Notes: a model not told the origin generated them from the letters alone. 64,000 nucleotides of DNA from Nitricoxidireducens sp046726235 (GCA_046726235.1 JBKPAD010000002.1:305608-369607), one strand, 5' to 3'. Counted from the first letter of the stretch, positions 40,958 to 50,243 are shown. Numbers and translations are program-made.

Positions 40958-40979
40958 GATCGGCGAACCCGCGCGACTG

Positions 40980-41858
40980 CTACTTGCCGGAACGGCCGGC
41001 GTTCTTCAGGTACTTGAAGAAGTCGGAATTCGGCTCGACCACGAGGACGTCGCTCTTGCTCTTGAAGCTGTAGCGATAGGCCTCGAGGCTGCGGTAGAAC
41101 GAGTAGAACTCGGGGTTCTGGTTGAAGGCGGAAGCGTAGATCGCGGCCGCCTTGGCATCGCCCTCGCCCTTGATCTTCTGCGCATCGCGATAGGCCTCGG
41201 CGACGATGACCTCGCGCTGGCGGTCGGCGTCGGCCTTGATCTTCTCGGCCTCGGCAGCACCCTGCGAACGCAGTTCGTTGGCGACGCGCTTGCGCTCGGT
41301 TTCCATGCGGCGATAGACGGACTCGGACACTTCCGGCGGCAGGTCGACGCGCTTCAGGCGCACGTCGATGATCTGCACGCCGATGTTGCGCATGTCGGCG
41401 TCGGCCTTGCGCTGCACGTCGGCCATGATCTTGTCGCGCTCGCCAGAGACGACGTCGTGGACGGTGCGCTTGCCGAACTCCTCGCGCAAGCCGGCATTCA
41501 CGGTCTGCGAAAGACGCGTCTTCGCCACCGTCTCGTCGCCGTTCACGGAGATGTAATAGCGCTTGACGTCGTCGATGCGCCACTTGACGAAGGAATCGAC
41601 CAGCACCGGCTTCTTCTCGGCGGTCAGGAAACGCTCGGGCTCGGCGGAGTCGAGCGTCAGGATGCGCTTGTCGAAGAAGCGCACGTTCTGGATCAGCGGC
41701 CACTTGAACGTCAGGCCGGGCTCCTTGACGACTTCCTTGATCTCGCCAAGCTGGAAGATGAGCGCGTACTGGCGCTGGTCGACCGTGAACAGCGTCATGG
41801 CGGCGACGATCATCAGGCCGAAGGCCAGCGCGGCGATGAAGGGCAGGTTGCGTTGCAT
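40980..41858 (-). CDS. hflC: FtsH-modulating SPFH protein HflC
   Basis: A 292-residue band-7/SPFH protein with one N-terminal membrane anchor (about 6-25) and a large periplasmic domain. With HflK it forms the cage that regulates FtsH. The SPFH region has VKEPGLTFKWPLIQNVRFFD, and a C-terminal helical part carries AEAYRDAQKIKGEGDAKAA. Its ATG overlaps the hflK stop by one base (TGATG). Confidence 0.96.
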   Translation of the reverse strand: MQRNLPFIAALAFGLMIVAAMTLFTVDQRQYALIFQLGEIKEVVKEPGLTFKWPLIQNVRFFDKRILTLDSAEPERFLTAEKKPVLVDSFVKWRIDDVKRYYISVNGDETVAKTRLSQTVNAGLREEFGKRTVHDVVSGERDKIMADVQRKADADMRNIGVQIIDVRLKRVDLPPEVSESVYRRMETERKRVANELRSQGAAEAEKIKADADRQREVIVAEAYRDAQKIKGEGDAKAAAIYASAFNQNPEFYSFYRSLEAYRYSFKSKSDVLVVEPNSDFFKYLKNAGRSGK

Positions 41859-43108
41859 CAGCGTTCTCCCCGCTCACGCGAGCGCAGCGAGTCGCGCGAA
41901 CGCGACGCGCCCTCGACCAGCGGCGCGCGCTCGAGCTGCGGCGGCACTTCGCCGCTGGCGGCGGCCGCAGCCGGCGCCACATGGTTGGCGACAGACGCTT
42001 CGCTCGCGGCAGCGGCGGCGGCCGGCGCGACGGTCTGCATCAGCTTGTCGAGCGGCAGGTAGAGCAGGTTGCCGCTGCCCTTGGCGTCGACCATGATCTT
42101 GCTGGTGTTCGCATAGACCTGCTGCAGCGTCTCGAGATAGAGGCGGTTGCGCGTGACTTCGGGCGCCTTCGAATACTCGACCAGGATCTGCTTGAAGCGC
42201 GAGGCATCGCCCTCGGCGGTGGCGATGATGCGGCCGCGATAGCCGTTGGCCTCCTCCGCGAGACGCGAGGCGGCGCCGCGCGCGCGCGGGATCACGTCGT
42301 TGGCGTAGGCCTGGCCTTCGTTCTTGTGGCGCTCGCGGTCCTGCCCGGCCTTGACGGCGTCGTCGAACGCGGCCTGAACCTGCTCCGGCGGCTGCGTGCT
42401 CTGCATGGTCACCGAACGAATCTGGATGCCGGTCTCGTAGCGATCGAGGATGTCCTGGATCAGCTTCTGCGTGTTGGCGGCGATCACGTCGCGGCCTTCA
42501 TAGAGCACGAAGTCCATGCGGCTCTTGCCGACGATCTCGCGGATTGCCGTCTCCGCTGCCTGCACGACCGCGTCATCAGGATGGCGGTTCTTGAAGATGT
42601 AGTTCATCGGGTCCTTGAGCAGGTACTGGACGGCGAACTGGACGCTGACGATGTTCTCGTCATCGGTCAGCATCAGCGCCTCCTTCGGTACCTTGTTGCG
42701 CTCCGAACCGCGATAGCCGATCTCGACCGTGCGCACGCCCGAAAGATTGACGATCTCGTGGCTCTGGATCGGCCACGGCAGGCGCCAGCGCAAGCCCGGA
42801 TCGGTGGTTTCCTGGACGCGGCCGAACTGCAGCACGACGCCGCGCTGGCTCGCATCGACGATATAAAAGCCGCTCGCCAGCCAGACCACGGCGACCAGCG
42901 CCGCCAGCATGACGGCGCCGCCGCCGAACTGCCGTGGGGAGAGGCTGGGCAGCGAGGGTCCGCCGCCGTTGCTGCCACCACCACCCTTACGCCCGAGAAG
43001 ACCCGACAGGCGGCGATTGAAATCGCGCCAGAGTTCATCGAGATCCGGAGGGCCGTTGCCCTTGTTGCCGCCCTGCTTGTTGCCCCAGCCGGGGTCGTTG
43101 AGGGACAT
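41858..43108 (-). CDS. hflK: FtsH-modulating SPFH protein HflK
   Basis: A 416-residue partner of HflC. It opens with the typical glycine- and asparagine-rich cytoplasmic N-terminus (SLNDPGWGNKQGGNKG), a membrane helix at about 73-92, then the SPFH domain (ETTDPGLRWRLPWPIQSHE) and a long helical C-terminus ending in an alanine-rich tail. The frame is open upstream into hflX, but the ATG at 43108 matches the family start. Confidence 0.96.
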   Translation of the reverse strand: MSLNDPGWGNKQGGNKGNGPPDLDELWRDFNRRLSGLLGRKGGGGSNGGGPSLPSLSPRQFGGGAVMLAALVAVVWLASGFYIVDASQRGVVLQFGRVQETTDPGLRWRLPWPIQSHEIVNLSGVRTVEIGYRGSERNKVPKEALMLTDDENIVSVQFAVQYLLKDPMNYIFKNRHPDDAVVQAAETAIREIVGKSRMDFVLYEGRDVIAANTQKLIQDILDRYETGIQIRSVTMQSTQPPEQVQAAFDDAVKAGQDRERHKNEGQAYANDVIPRARGAASRLAEEANGYRGRIIATAEGDASRFKQILVEYSKAPEVTRNRLYLETLQQVYANTSKIMVDAKGSGNLLYLPLDKLMQTVAPAAAAAASEASVANHVAPAAAAASGEVPPQLERAPLVEGASRSRDSLRSRERGER

Positions 43109-43160
43109 GAGTATTCCTGCGATCACGATAGCGATGGATGTGGCGATGAAGTTCGTGGAA

Positions 43161-44303
43161 TCAAGCGGTATCCGCGTCGGCCGCCGCGTCTGTCGGACGG
43201 ACACGTTCGCGCGCGATCTCGGACAACGAGGCGCGCAACAGATCGAGACCGGCGCCGCTGATCGCACTGACACGGACTCGCGCGATCTTACCATACTCGT
43301 CGCGCTCGATCCCCGGCGCGGCATGCGTGGCGTCGATCTTGTTCCAGACCAGAATCTGGGGCACTTCGCCGGCACCGATCTCCTCGAGCACGTCGGCGAC
43401 GGCTTCCATTTGCTGGTCACGGTCGGGGCTAGCCGCATCGACGACATGCAGCAGCAGGTCGGCCCGCGCCGTCTCCTCGAGCGTGGCGTGGAAGGCGGCG
43501 ACCAGCGAATGCGGCAGGTCGCGAATGAAGCCGACGGTGTCGGAGATCACGATCTGCCCCGCGTCGGGAATGAACAACCGGCGCGAAGTCGTATCGAGCG
43601 TAGCGAACAACTGGTTCGCGGCATAGGCACCGGCCTTGGTCAGGGCATTGAAAAGCGTCGACTTGCCGGCGTTGGTATAGCCGACGAGCGAAACGGACAG
43701 GACCTCGCTGCGCTGGCGCGCACGCCGACGCACCTGACGCTGGCGCTCGAGCGTCTTGAGGCGATCCTTGAGCATCGCGACGCGCTTGCCGAGCAGCCGG
43801 CGGTCGGTCTCGAGCTGCTTCTCGCCCGGGCCGCGCAGGCCGATGCCGCCCTTCTGGCGCTCGAGGTGGGTCCACCCGCGCACCAGGCGCGTGGCGAGGT
43901 GCTCGAGCTGCGCGAGTTCCACTTGCAGCTTGCCCTCGTGGCTGCGCGCGCGCTGCGCGAAGATGTCGAGGATCAGCGCGCTGCGGTCGATGACGCGCAG
44001 GCCGATGTCGCGCTCGAGGTTGCGCTGCTGGCCTGGCGACAACTCGTGGTTGAAGATGACGATGTCGGCGCCGTGAAGCGTCGCCGCATCCTTGATCTGC
44101 TGAACCTTGCCCTTGCCGGCGAAGGTGGCGGGGTCGGGGCTGCCGCGCTTGCCGTGCACCGCGTCGAGCGGCACCGCACCGGCGCTGGTGGCGAGCAACC
44201 GGAATTCCTCGAGTCGCTCGGCGAAGCCTTTTTCGCCGAAGTCGAGCTGAACGAGGATCGCGCCCTGAGAGGCGCCGCTGCCGGCGTCGGGCCGGTCAAA
44301 CAT
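43161..44303 (-). CDS. hflX: Ribosome-splitting GTPase HflX
   Basis: A 380-residue GTPase that rescues stalled ribosomes. The N-terminal HflX domain (GKGKVQQIKDAA, DRSALILDIFAQRA, RGPGEKQLETDRR) precedes a G domain with G1 GYTNAGKSTLFNAL, G3 DTVGF and G4 NKID. It follows hfq, the conserved order. Confidence 0.96.
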   Translation of the reverse strand: MFDRPDAGSGASQGAILVQLDFGEKGFAERLEEFRLLATSAGAVPLDAVHGKRGSPDPATFAGKGKVQQIKDAATLHGADIVIFNHELSPGQQRNLERDIGLRVIDRSALILDIFAQRARSHEGKLQVELAQLEHLATRLVRGWTHLERQKGGIGLRGPGEKQLETDRRLLGKRVAMLKDRLKTLERQRQVRRRARQRSEVLSVSLVGYTNAGKSTLFNALTKAGAYAANQLFATLDTTSRRLFIPDAGQIVISDTVGFIRDLPHSLVAAFHATLEETARADLLLHVVDAASPDRDQQMEAVADVLEEIGAGEVPQILVWNKIDATHAAPGIERDEYGKIARVRVSAISGAGLDLLRASLSEIARERVRPTDAAADADTA

Positions 44304-44330
44304 CGGCCGCGACCACCGGAATCACCAGCT

Positions 44331-44567
44331 TCACTCGCTGTCGGGCTCTTGCGCGAAGTTGACCGGGCGCGCCGGCACGACGGTGGAGATCGCGTGCTTG
44401 TAAACCATCTGGGTGACGGTGTTCTTCAGCAGCACGACGTACTGGTCAAAGGACTCGACCTGTCCCTGGAGCTTGATGCCGTTGACGAGGTAAATCGAAA
44501 CGGGGATGTGCTCGCGACGCAGGGTATTCAGAAACGGATCCTGCAACATCTGGCCTTTGTTGCTCAT
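44331..44567 (-). CDS. hfq: RNA chaperone Hfq
   Basis: A 78-residue Sm-like hexamer that mediates small-RNA regulation. Sm1 is NGIKLQGQVESFDQYVVLL and Sm2 includes QMVYKHAIST. AAGGGG lies about seven bases before the ATG. The order hfq-hflX-hflK-hflC is standard, but der, normally next upstream, is displaced by two plus-strand genes. Confidence 0.98.
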   Translation of the reverse strand: MSNKGQMLQDPFLNTLRREHIPVSIYLVNGIKLQGQVESFDQYVVLLKNTVTQMVYKHAISTVVPARPVNFAQEPDSE

Positions 44568-44671
44568 GGGTGGCCCCTTGGCTCTTATTGATCGAGGCGC
44601 TACTGTAATCGATTTCCAGCCGCCTTGCATCCCTGCGGCCGGTGCGGAGATGCAGTTGCACAGCATTGGTA

Positions 44672-44687
44672 TTGGACCTTGGTCCAA
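44672..44687. promoter_or_regulatory. Palindromic operator candidate between hfq and the HD-GYP gene
   Basis: TTGGACC and GGTCCAA form a perfect 7-bp dyad around TT, in the 226-base divergent region. The binding protein is unknown. It is the strongest dyad in this gap and could control either gene. Confidence 0.5.
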
Positions 44688-44793
44688 CGCGGACAGGCAT
44701 CGGCCTCGGATAACATCCGGCGACGCTGCCGCCGTCAATCGGCGGCCGACGACGCCCCTGATGCCGGCGCCGTCGCCGAAGACACCAAGGGCC

Positions 44794-46755
44794 ATGACAT
44801 CGCCCGCAACGCTCACTGGACACCAGGGTTTCGTCGTGGAACATGACTTTCAGCGCGCCCCCGAACGCGGCGCGGACGTTCGCGTAGCGCTGCATCCCGC
44901 TCTGCCGCTTCTCCTCGTCTGCGGCCCAGCCACCGTGACGGCGACCGCCTGCGCGACCCTCGCCAGCGCGCCGCTCGACGAACTGCGCCACGTCGCCGTC
45001 GTCGCCTGCGAGACCTCCGCGCTTGGCGACGCCCTGACGGCCGGATGCGAAACCGCCGCGCTCCTGGTCATTGCCGAGGGCAGCGGTGCCGACCTGCCGG
45101 ATCTCGTCGTGCGCATCCAGCGCCAGCACACCGACGCGCTGACGCCAATATTCGTCCGCTGCACCGAGCCGCCGCACGCGGACACCGCCAACGCGCTTTG
45201 GAAGCTGGGCGTCGCCGACCTGCAGTTCGAGCAGCCGCTCGACGATCCGGCGCTGGCCCGGGTCATGGTCGTCGCGCTGCGCGATGCCGTTCGCCGGCGC
45301 ATGCTCGCGAGGATTTGCGCATCTTCGGCGCAACTGGCCGCGGCCGCGACGCTGGGTGATCAGGCGGCGCTCGCCTTGCGCCTGCTGGCCGAGCACGGCT
45401 TCGGCCGCAACGGCGCCCTGTTCTGTTTCCAGCGCAGCAGCGGCGAACGCCGCTTGCTGGCCATCACCGGCAGCGGCAGGTTCGCTGGCGTGGACTGCAC
45501 GCCGGTGGACGACATCGACGATGCCCGCCTGTGCGCCCTGATCGAGGGTGCATGGACCGGCGGCACGACGCGGTTCGCCGACGATCTCGCGGTGCTGCAC
45601 ATCGGCAGCCCGGCCGAAGCTCACCCCGCACTCATCGTGCTCGCGCTGGACGCGCCGTTGCTGCGCTGGCAGCAGGGTCTGCTGGAAGCCTTCGCCAGCG
45701 CCGTGGCGCCGGCCATCGCCGATCGCCAGCGCTCGCACCAGCTGGCGCGCACCCAACACGCGATGATTTCCACGCTGGCGCGGCTCGCCGAATACAAGGA
45801 TGCCGACACCGGCGAACACGTCGCGCGCGTCGCGCGCATGACCGCCGAGATCGCCAGCCACCTCATGCGCTCCGGCGCCTGCCCAGAAGCCGAGGACCTG
45901 GTCGACCACATCGGCCACGCCAGCATCCTGCACGACGTCGGCAAGGTCGCCATCCCGGAGTCCGTGCTGCTCAAGCCGGGCCCGCTCGACGCCCAGGAGC
46001 GCCGCGTCATCAATGCCCACGTCACGATCGGCCACGACATCCTGCGCGAAGCGGCGGCGCTGGCCGCCCACGGCGAGGCGCACATCTTCAACCTTGCCTC
46101 CACTATCGCGCGCGGCCACCACGAGAAGTGGGACGGCAGCGGATATCCCGACGGACTGCGCGGCGACGACATCCCGCTCGAGGCACGCATCGTCGCAGTG
46201 GTCGACGTCTATGACGCCCTCGTCAGCCACCGGCCTTACAAGGAAGTCTGGCCCGAGGAACGGGCACTGGACCTGATACGCGCCGAATCGGGGCACCACT
46301 TCGACCCGCGCGTCGTCGACGCCTTTTTCGCCGTCAAGGACCGCAAGGCCGGCGCACGCTTCATCGAGTGGAGCGAGGACATGTCGGTCGGCCACCCCGA
46401 GCTCGACCGCGATCACCAGCGCCTGATCGGCATCCTCAACAATCTCGGCATCAACATGGAACTGGGCAACCGCAACGTCGTCGAGTTCATCCTCGACGAC
46501 CTCGCCGATTACGCCCAGGTGCATTTCCGGCGCGAGGAGGCGTACCTCGAGTCGATCGGCTTCCCCGACCTCGCGCGCCATCGCACTATCCACGACGCGA
46601 TCTCGCAACGCATCGACGACGCCAAGTGGAAATACTTCCAGGGTTTTGCGGCGACGCTCGAAGGCGAACTACTCGTTTTCCTGACGACGTGGCTCAACAA
46701 CCACATCCTCGTCGAGGACATGAAATACAACCCGGGGCACGCGGCGGCAACCTGA
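44794..46755 (+). CDS. HD-GYP phosphodiesterase with pseudo-receiver and bacteriohemerythrin domains
   Basis: A protein of about 653 residues. A degenerate receiver-like domain (about 30-160) lacks a clear phospho-acceptor. A DUF3369-like sensory region follows (about 170-310). The HD-GYP domain (about 320-500) has HDVGK and HHEKWDGSGYPDG, the c-di-GMP hydrolase signature. The C-terminal bacteriohemerythrin (about 515-640) has di-iron ligands in GHPELDRDHQRL, HFRREEAYLE, ARHRTIHD and WLNNHILVEDMKY. It is probably an oxygen-responsive c-di-GMP phosphodiesterase. The start is uncertain: ATG 44794 or GTG 44836, which has a better-spaced AGGG. Confidence 0.88.
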   Translation: MTSPATLTGHQGFVVEHDFQRAPERGADVRVALHPALPLLLVCGPATVTATACATLASAPLDELRHVAVVACETSALGDALTAGCETAALLVIAEGSGADLPDLVVRIQRQHTDALTPIFVRCTEPPHADTANALWKLGVADLQFEQPLDDPALARVMVVALRDAVRRRMLARICASSAQLAAAATLGDQAALALRLLAEHGFGRNGALFCFQRSSGERRLLAITGSGRFAGVDCTPVDDIDDARLCALIEGAWTGGTTRFADDLAVLHIGSPAEAHPALIVLALDAPLLRWQQGLLEAFASAVAPAIADRQRSHQLARTQHAMISTLARLAEYKDADTGEHVARVARMTAEIASHLMRSGACPEAEDLVDHIGHASILHDVGKVAIPESVLLKPGPLDAQERRVINAHVTIGHDILREAAALAAHGEAHIFNLASTIARGHHEKWDGSGYPDGLRGDDIPLEARIVAVVDVYDALVSHRPYKEVWPEERALDLIRAESGHHFDPRVVDAFFAVKDRKAGARFIEWSEDMSVGHPELDRDHQRLIGILNNLGINMELGNRNVVEFILDDLADYAQVHFRREEAYLESIGFPDLARHRTIHDAISQRIDDAKWKYFQGFAATLEGELLVFLTTWLNNHILVEDMKYNPGHAAAT

Positions 46756-46793
46756 TCCGAATCAATTCCCCGAGTATTGCGGTCAACTATAGT
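46752..46793 (+). promoter_or_regulatory. FNR/Anr-type class II promoter of the DUF2249 gene
   Basis: CTGATCCGAATCAA (46752-46765) matches TTGAT-N4-ATCAA at 9 of 10 fixed bases. TATAGT at 46788-46793 is a -10 element. With the start near 46800 the box centre is at -41.5. The box overlaps the stop codon of the upstream gene. Confidence 0.65.
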
Positions 46794-46825
46794 GAGGTTC
46801 CGACTCACTCAGCGAGAACCCTGCC

Positions 46826-47086
46826 ATGTCCGCGATTCACGTCCACACCAACCCGGAAGCGATCTACCCCTTCGACGCGCGCGGCGTCGCCAAGCGCTTT
46901 CGCCACGCCGCGATCTTCGGCGCGCTCGACGCGCTGATGGCCGGTGAAACGATGCGCTTCGTGAACGACCACGACCCGCTGCCGCTGCTCGACCAGCTGC
47001 GCAACCGCTACGGCGACGGCGTCGAGATCAAGTATCTCGCCCGCGAACCGGGCCAGATCGTGATCGACTTCATCAAGCGGGGTTGA
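46826..47086 (+). CDS. DUF2249 domain protein
   Basis: An 86-residue protein of the DUF2249 family, related in fold to TusA/SirA. It has the segments IYPFDARGVAKRFRHAAIFGALDAL and FVNDHDPLPLLDQLRNRYGD. Relatives are common beside hemerythrin-domain, denitrification and anaerobic-respiration genes. The FNR-type promoter supports low-oxygen expression. Function is unknown. It converges on der with a 21-base gap. Confidence 0.88.
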   Translation: MSAIHVHTNPEAIYPFDARGVAKRFRHAAIFGALDALMAGETMRFVNDHDPLPLLDQLRNRYGDGVEIKYLAREPGQIVIDFIKRG

Positions 47087-47107
47087 TGAGGCGCCGCCGC
47101 GGCGCTC

Positions 47108-48430
47108 TCACTTGTCGGCGTACGGATTCTTCGTCGACTTGTACTGGATGCGCAGCGGCGTGCCCTGCAGCTTGAAGGCTTCCATGAACGTATGCTCGAG
47201 ATAGCGCGTGTACGAATCGGGAACGTGGTCGAGCGAGTTGCCGTGGATGACGATGATGGGCGGGTTGCTGCCGCCCTGGTGGGCGTAGCGCAGCTTCGGC
47301 CGTGACGCGCCGTGGCGCGGCGGCGCCTGCTTGTGCACGGCGTCGAGCAGCACGCGCGTGATGCGCGGCGTCGGCAGCTTGACCATCGCCGCCGCCCAGG
47401 CCTTGTCGACCGAGGCCAGCAGCGCGCCGATGCCCTGCCCGCCCAGCGCCGAGATGTAGTGCAGGCGCGCGAAGCCGAGGAAGTTGAGCTTGCGGTTGAT
47501 CTCGGCCTTGACGCGGTCGCGGCGATAGTCGTCGACGGCGTCCCACTTGTTGACCGCGATCACCAGCGCGCGGCCGGCCTCGATGCAGAAGCCGGCAATG
47601 TGCGCGTCCTGGTCCGAGATGTCCTGGCTGGCGTCGACCATCAGCACGACGACGTTCGCCTCCTCGACCGCCTGCAGCGTCTTGATGACCGAGAACTTCT
47701 CGACCGCCTCGAAGACGCGGCCCTTGCGGCGCAGGCCGGCGGTGTCGATCAGCGTGTAGTGCTTGCCGTTGCGCTCGAACGGCACCTCGATGGCGTCGCG
47801 CGTGGTGCCCGGCATGTCGAAGGCGATCACGCGCTCCTCGCCGAGCAGGGTGTTGATGAGCGTGCTCTTGCCGACGTTCGGGCGGCCGGCGATGGCGACG
47901 CGCGGCCCCTCGCCGTCGTCGGCGCCTTCGGCCTCCGCCGGATAGGGCTCGAGGACGAAGTCGAGCAGCTCGCGCACGCCGTCGCCATGTGCCGACGAGA
48001 TCACGCGCGGCTCGCCGCAGCCGAGCTCGTGGAACTCGGCGGCAACGATCTCGCGCCGCATGCCCTCGGCCTTGTTGACGACGAGGTGCAGCGGCCGGCC
48101 GCTGCGACGCAGGCGGGTCGCGATCTCGATGTCCTGCGGCGTGATGCCGGCGCGTCCATCCACGACGAACAGCAGCACGTCGGCCTCGGCGATCGCCGTC
48201 TCGGCCTGGCGCGCCATCTCGTGCATGATGCCTTCCTTGACGGTCGGCTCGAAGCCGCCGGTATCGACGACGAGGAACGGCTTCTCGCCGAGGCGGCCGT
48301 GGCCGTAATGGCGGTCGCGCGTCAGGCCGGGCAGGTCGGCGACGAGCGCGGAACGCGTCTTCGTCAGGCGGTTGAAGAGCGTGCTCTTGCCGACGTTCGG
48401 GCGCCCGACGATGGCCAGCGTCGGTTTCAT
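47108..48430 (-). CDS. der: Ribosome-assembly GTPase Der (EngA)
   Basis: A 440-residue protein with two tandem G domains, GRPNVGKSTLFNRL near residue 8 and GRPNVGKSTLINTL near residue 183, and a C-terminal KH-like domain. It is essential for 50S maturation. DTGGFEP and DTAGLRRKGR are the two G3 regions. The ATG overlaps the bamB stop (ATGA). Confidence 0.97.
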   Translation of the reverse strand: MKPTLAIVGRPNVGKSTLFNRLTKTRSALVADLPGLTRDRHYGHGRLGEKPFLVVDTGGFEPTVKEGIMHEMARQAETAIAEADVLLFVVDGRAGITPQDIEIATRLRRSGRPLHLVVNKAEGMRREIVAAEFHELGCGEPRVISSAHGDGVRELLDFVLEPYPAEAEGADDGEGPRVAIAGRPNVGKSTLINTLLGEERVIAFDMPGTTRDAIEVPFERNGKHYTLIDTAGLRRKGRVFEAVEKFSVIKTLQAVEEANVVVLMVDASQDISDQDAHIAGFCIEAGRALVIAVNKWDAVDDYRRDRVKAEINRKLNFLGFARLHYISALGGQGIGALLASVDKAWAAAMVKLPTPRITRVLLDAVHKQAPPRHGASRPKLRYAHQGGSNPPIIVIHGNSLDHVPDSYTRYLEHTFMEAFKLQGTPLRIQYKSTKNPYADK

Positions 48431-49584
48431 TCGACGCCCAGCGCGAACAGGCCGCCGTTCTTGGTCTGCACCAGGAAACCGCCGCCGATGCGCTGCGGGT
48501 CGGCGGCGATCGGGCTGCCGTCGGTGGCGATGCGCGCGGCGAAGGCGCCGTCCTCGCGCTTCAGCAGATGCACGAAGCCCTGGAAGTCGGCGACGACGAC
48601 GCGCGTGCCCAGCGCCAGCGGACGCGACAACTGGCGCAGCGAAAGCTTGTCCTGCTTCCAGACGCTGCTGCCGCTGCCGCGGTCGAAGGCGAGCACGTTG
48701 CCCTTGTCGTCGCTGACATAGACGTTGCGGTCGTCGAGGTCGGCGCCGGCGCGGCTCGACACCTCGCGCGACCACATGGCGTTGCCCGAGCCGAGGTCGA
48801 AGCAGGCGACGCGGCCCTGATACGCCGCGGCGCAGATCTGGCGGCCGCTGATCGCCGGCGTGCCGGTGACGTCGGCGACGCGCTCGAGTTCGGTTGCGCC
48901 CTTGGGCAGCGCGACGGCGCCCTCCCACATCGCGGCGCCGTTGGCCGGGTTGATCACGGCGAGCTTGCCGCCGGGGAAGCCGGCGAAGAAACCGCCCTGG
49001 TCGAACGGCACCACCCCGGCGTTCGAGCGCAAGGTCAGCGCCGGCACGCTGCGCTGGTACACCCAGCGGCGACGGCCGTCGGCGGCATCGAAGCCGAAGA
49101 TGCGCGAGTCGCCCGAACGCACGATGACGAGTCCGGCGTTGATCACCGGCGCCGCCAGCACCTCGGACGTGGCGCGGGCCTTCCAGACTTCCTGGCCCGT
49201 GCCGGCATCGAAGGCCAGCACGTCGCCCTTCAGCGTGCCGACGACGACGAGCTTGCCGTCGGCGCCGACGCCGCCCGACAGGGCTTGCCCGGCGGAGATG
49301 CGCCACACCTGGCGGCCTTCCTCGAGGCGCACCACGGTACCGTCCTTTGAAGCCGCGAACACCACGTTGCCGGCAACGGCCGGCGTGAACACGAACTCGC
49401 CCGCGCTGCCGACGCTCGCCTGCCAGAGCACGCGCAGCTGCGCCGTCGGCTCGATCGGCGTCAGCTCGGCAGCCTTGACCTTCGGCGCCGAGGGCGAGAA
49501 CGGATTGAGCTTGTCGACCGCGTCGCCGACCGTCGAGCAGCCGGCGATCGCGACGGCAGCGAGCAGCGCGCAGAGCGACCTCAC
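48427..49584 (-). CDS. bamB: Outer membrane assembly lipoprotein BamB
   Basis: A 385-residue lipoprotein of the BAM complex. The signal peptide ends VAIAGC (lipobox Cys16). An eight-bladed PQQ-type beta-propeller follows, with repeats such as AFDAGTGQEVWKA, GFDAADGRRRWVY and CFDLGSGNAMWS. The start is GTG, overlapping the upstream stop (GTGA); an upstream ATG in frame is absent from the expected region. Confidence 0.95.
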   Translation of the reverse strand: MRSLCALLAAVAIAGCSTVGDAVDKLNPFSPSAPKVKAAELTPIEPTAQLRVLWQASVGSAGEFVFTPAVAGNVVFAASKDGTVVRLEEGRQVWRISAGQALSGGVGADGKLVVVGTLKGDVLAFDAGTGQEVWKARATSEVLAAPVINAGLVIVRSGDSRIFGFDAADGRRRWVYQRSVPALTLRSNAGVVPFDQGGFFAGFPGGKLAVINPANGAAMWEGAVALPKGATELERVADVTGTPAISGRQICAAAYQGRVACFDLGSGNAMWSREVSSRAGADLDDRNVYVSDDKGNVLAFDRGSGSSVWKQDKLSLRQLSRPLALGTRVVVADFQGFVHLLKREDGAFAARIATDGSPIAADPQRIGGGFLVQTKNGGLFALGVE

Positions 49585-50243
49585 TTGCCGCCTCCGAACG
49601 ATTCGAGCTTGGCCTGCAGGATCTCGCGGTAGTGCGCGTGCACCGCCTGCTGGTCGCGCGGCAACGCATCGAGCTTGGTCACGGCAGCCTCGTAAGCGGC
49701 GCGCGCCTCCGCGGCCTTGCCCTGCGCCGCCAGCACGTCGCCCCGGAGTTCGGCGTAGCGCGGCGCCAGCGTCGCGCCCGGCTCGGCGGCGAGCTGCTTG
49801 AGCGCCTCGTCCCAGGCCTTGTCGTCGGCCAGCAGCGCCGCCAGGCGCAGGCGCGCCAGGTCGCGCAGGGCGTCTTCCTTGGCGTTCTCCGCGGCCCATG
49901 CCAGCTGGGCGCGCGCCGTCTTGGCATCGCCGCCGTCGGCCTGCGCGCGCGCCGACACCATGGCGCCGAAGCCGGCGTAGGCAGTGCCCGAATACTTGTC
50001 GATGAGCTCGCCGGCGAGGTCGCGCGTCCGCTTGACGTCGCCGGCCATGGCCGCCTGCTGCAGCGCCGAATAGATTGCCGACGCCTCGGACGACTGCTTG
50101 CGCTGCCACCAGTTCCAGCCCTGCCAGCCGGCGAGCACGAGGGCGACGACGAGCAGCGCCGCGGTGACCAGGTTGCCGTACATGTGCCACCAGGTCTTGA
50201 GCTCGTCGATCTGTTCCTGTTCCTGCAGGTCATACGTTGCCAT
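49581..50243 (-). CDS. yfgM: YfgM-family tetratricopeptide membrane protein
   Basis: A 220-residue protein with a cytoplasmic N-terminus (YDLQEQEQIDELKTWWHMYG), one membrane helix at about 26-45, and a TPR-like periplasmic domain. E. coli YfgM associates with the Sec translocon and PpiD. The ATG at 50243 has GGGAT at good spacing; an ATG at 50252 lacks one. It overlaps hisS by 14 bases. Confidence 0.92.
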   Translation of the reverse strand: MATYDLQEQEQIDELKTWWHMYGNLVTAALLVVALVLAGWQGWNWWQRKQSSEASAIYSALQQAAMAGDVKRTRDLAGELIDKYSGTAYAGFGAMVSARAQADGGDAKTARAQLAWAAENAKEDALRDLARLRLAALLADDKAWDEALKQLAAEPGATLAPRYAELRGDVLAAQGKAAEARAAYEAAVTKLDALPRDQQAVHAHYREILQAKLESFGGGK

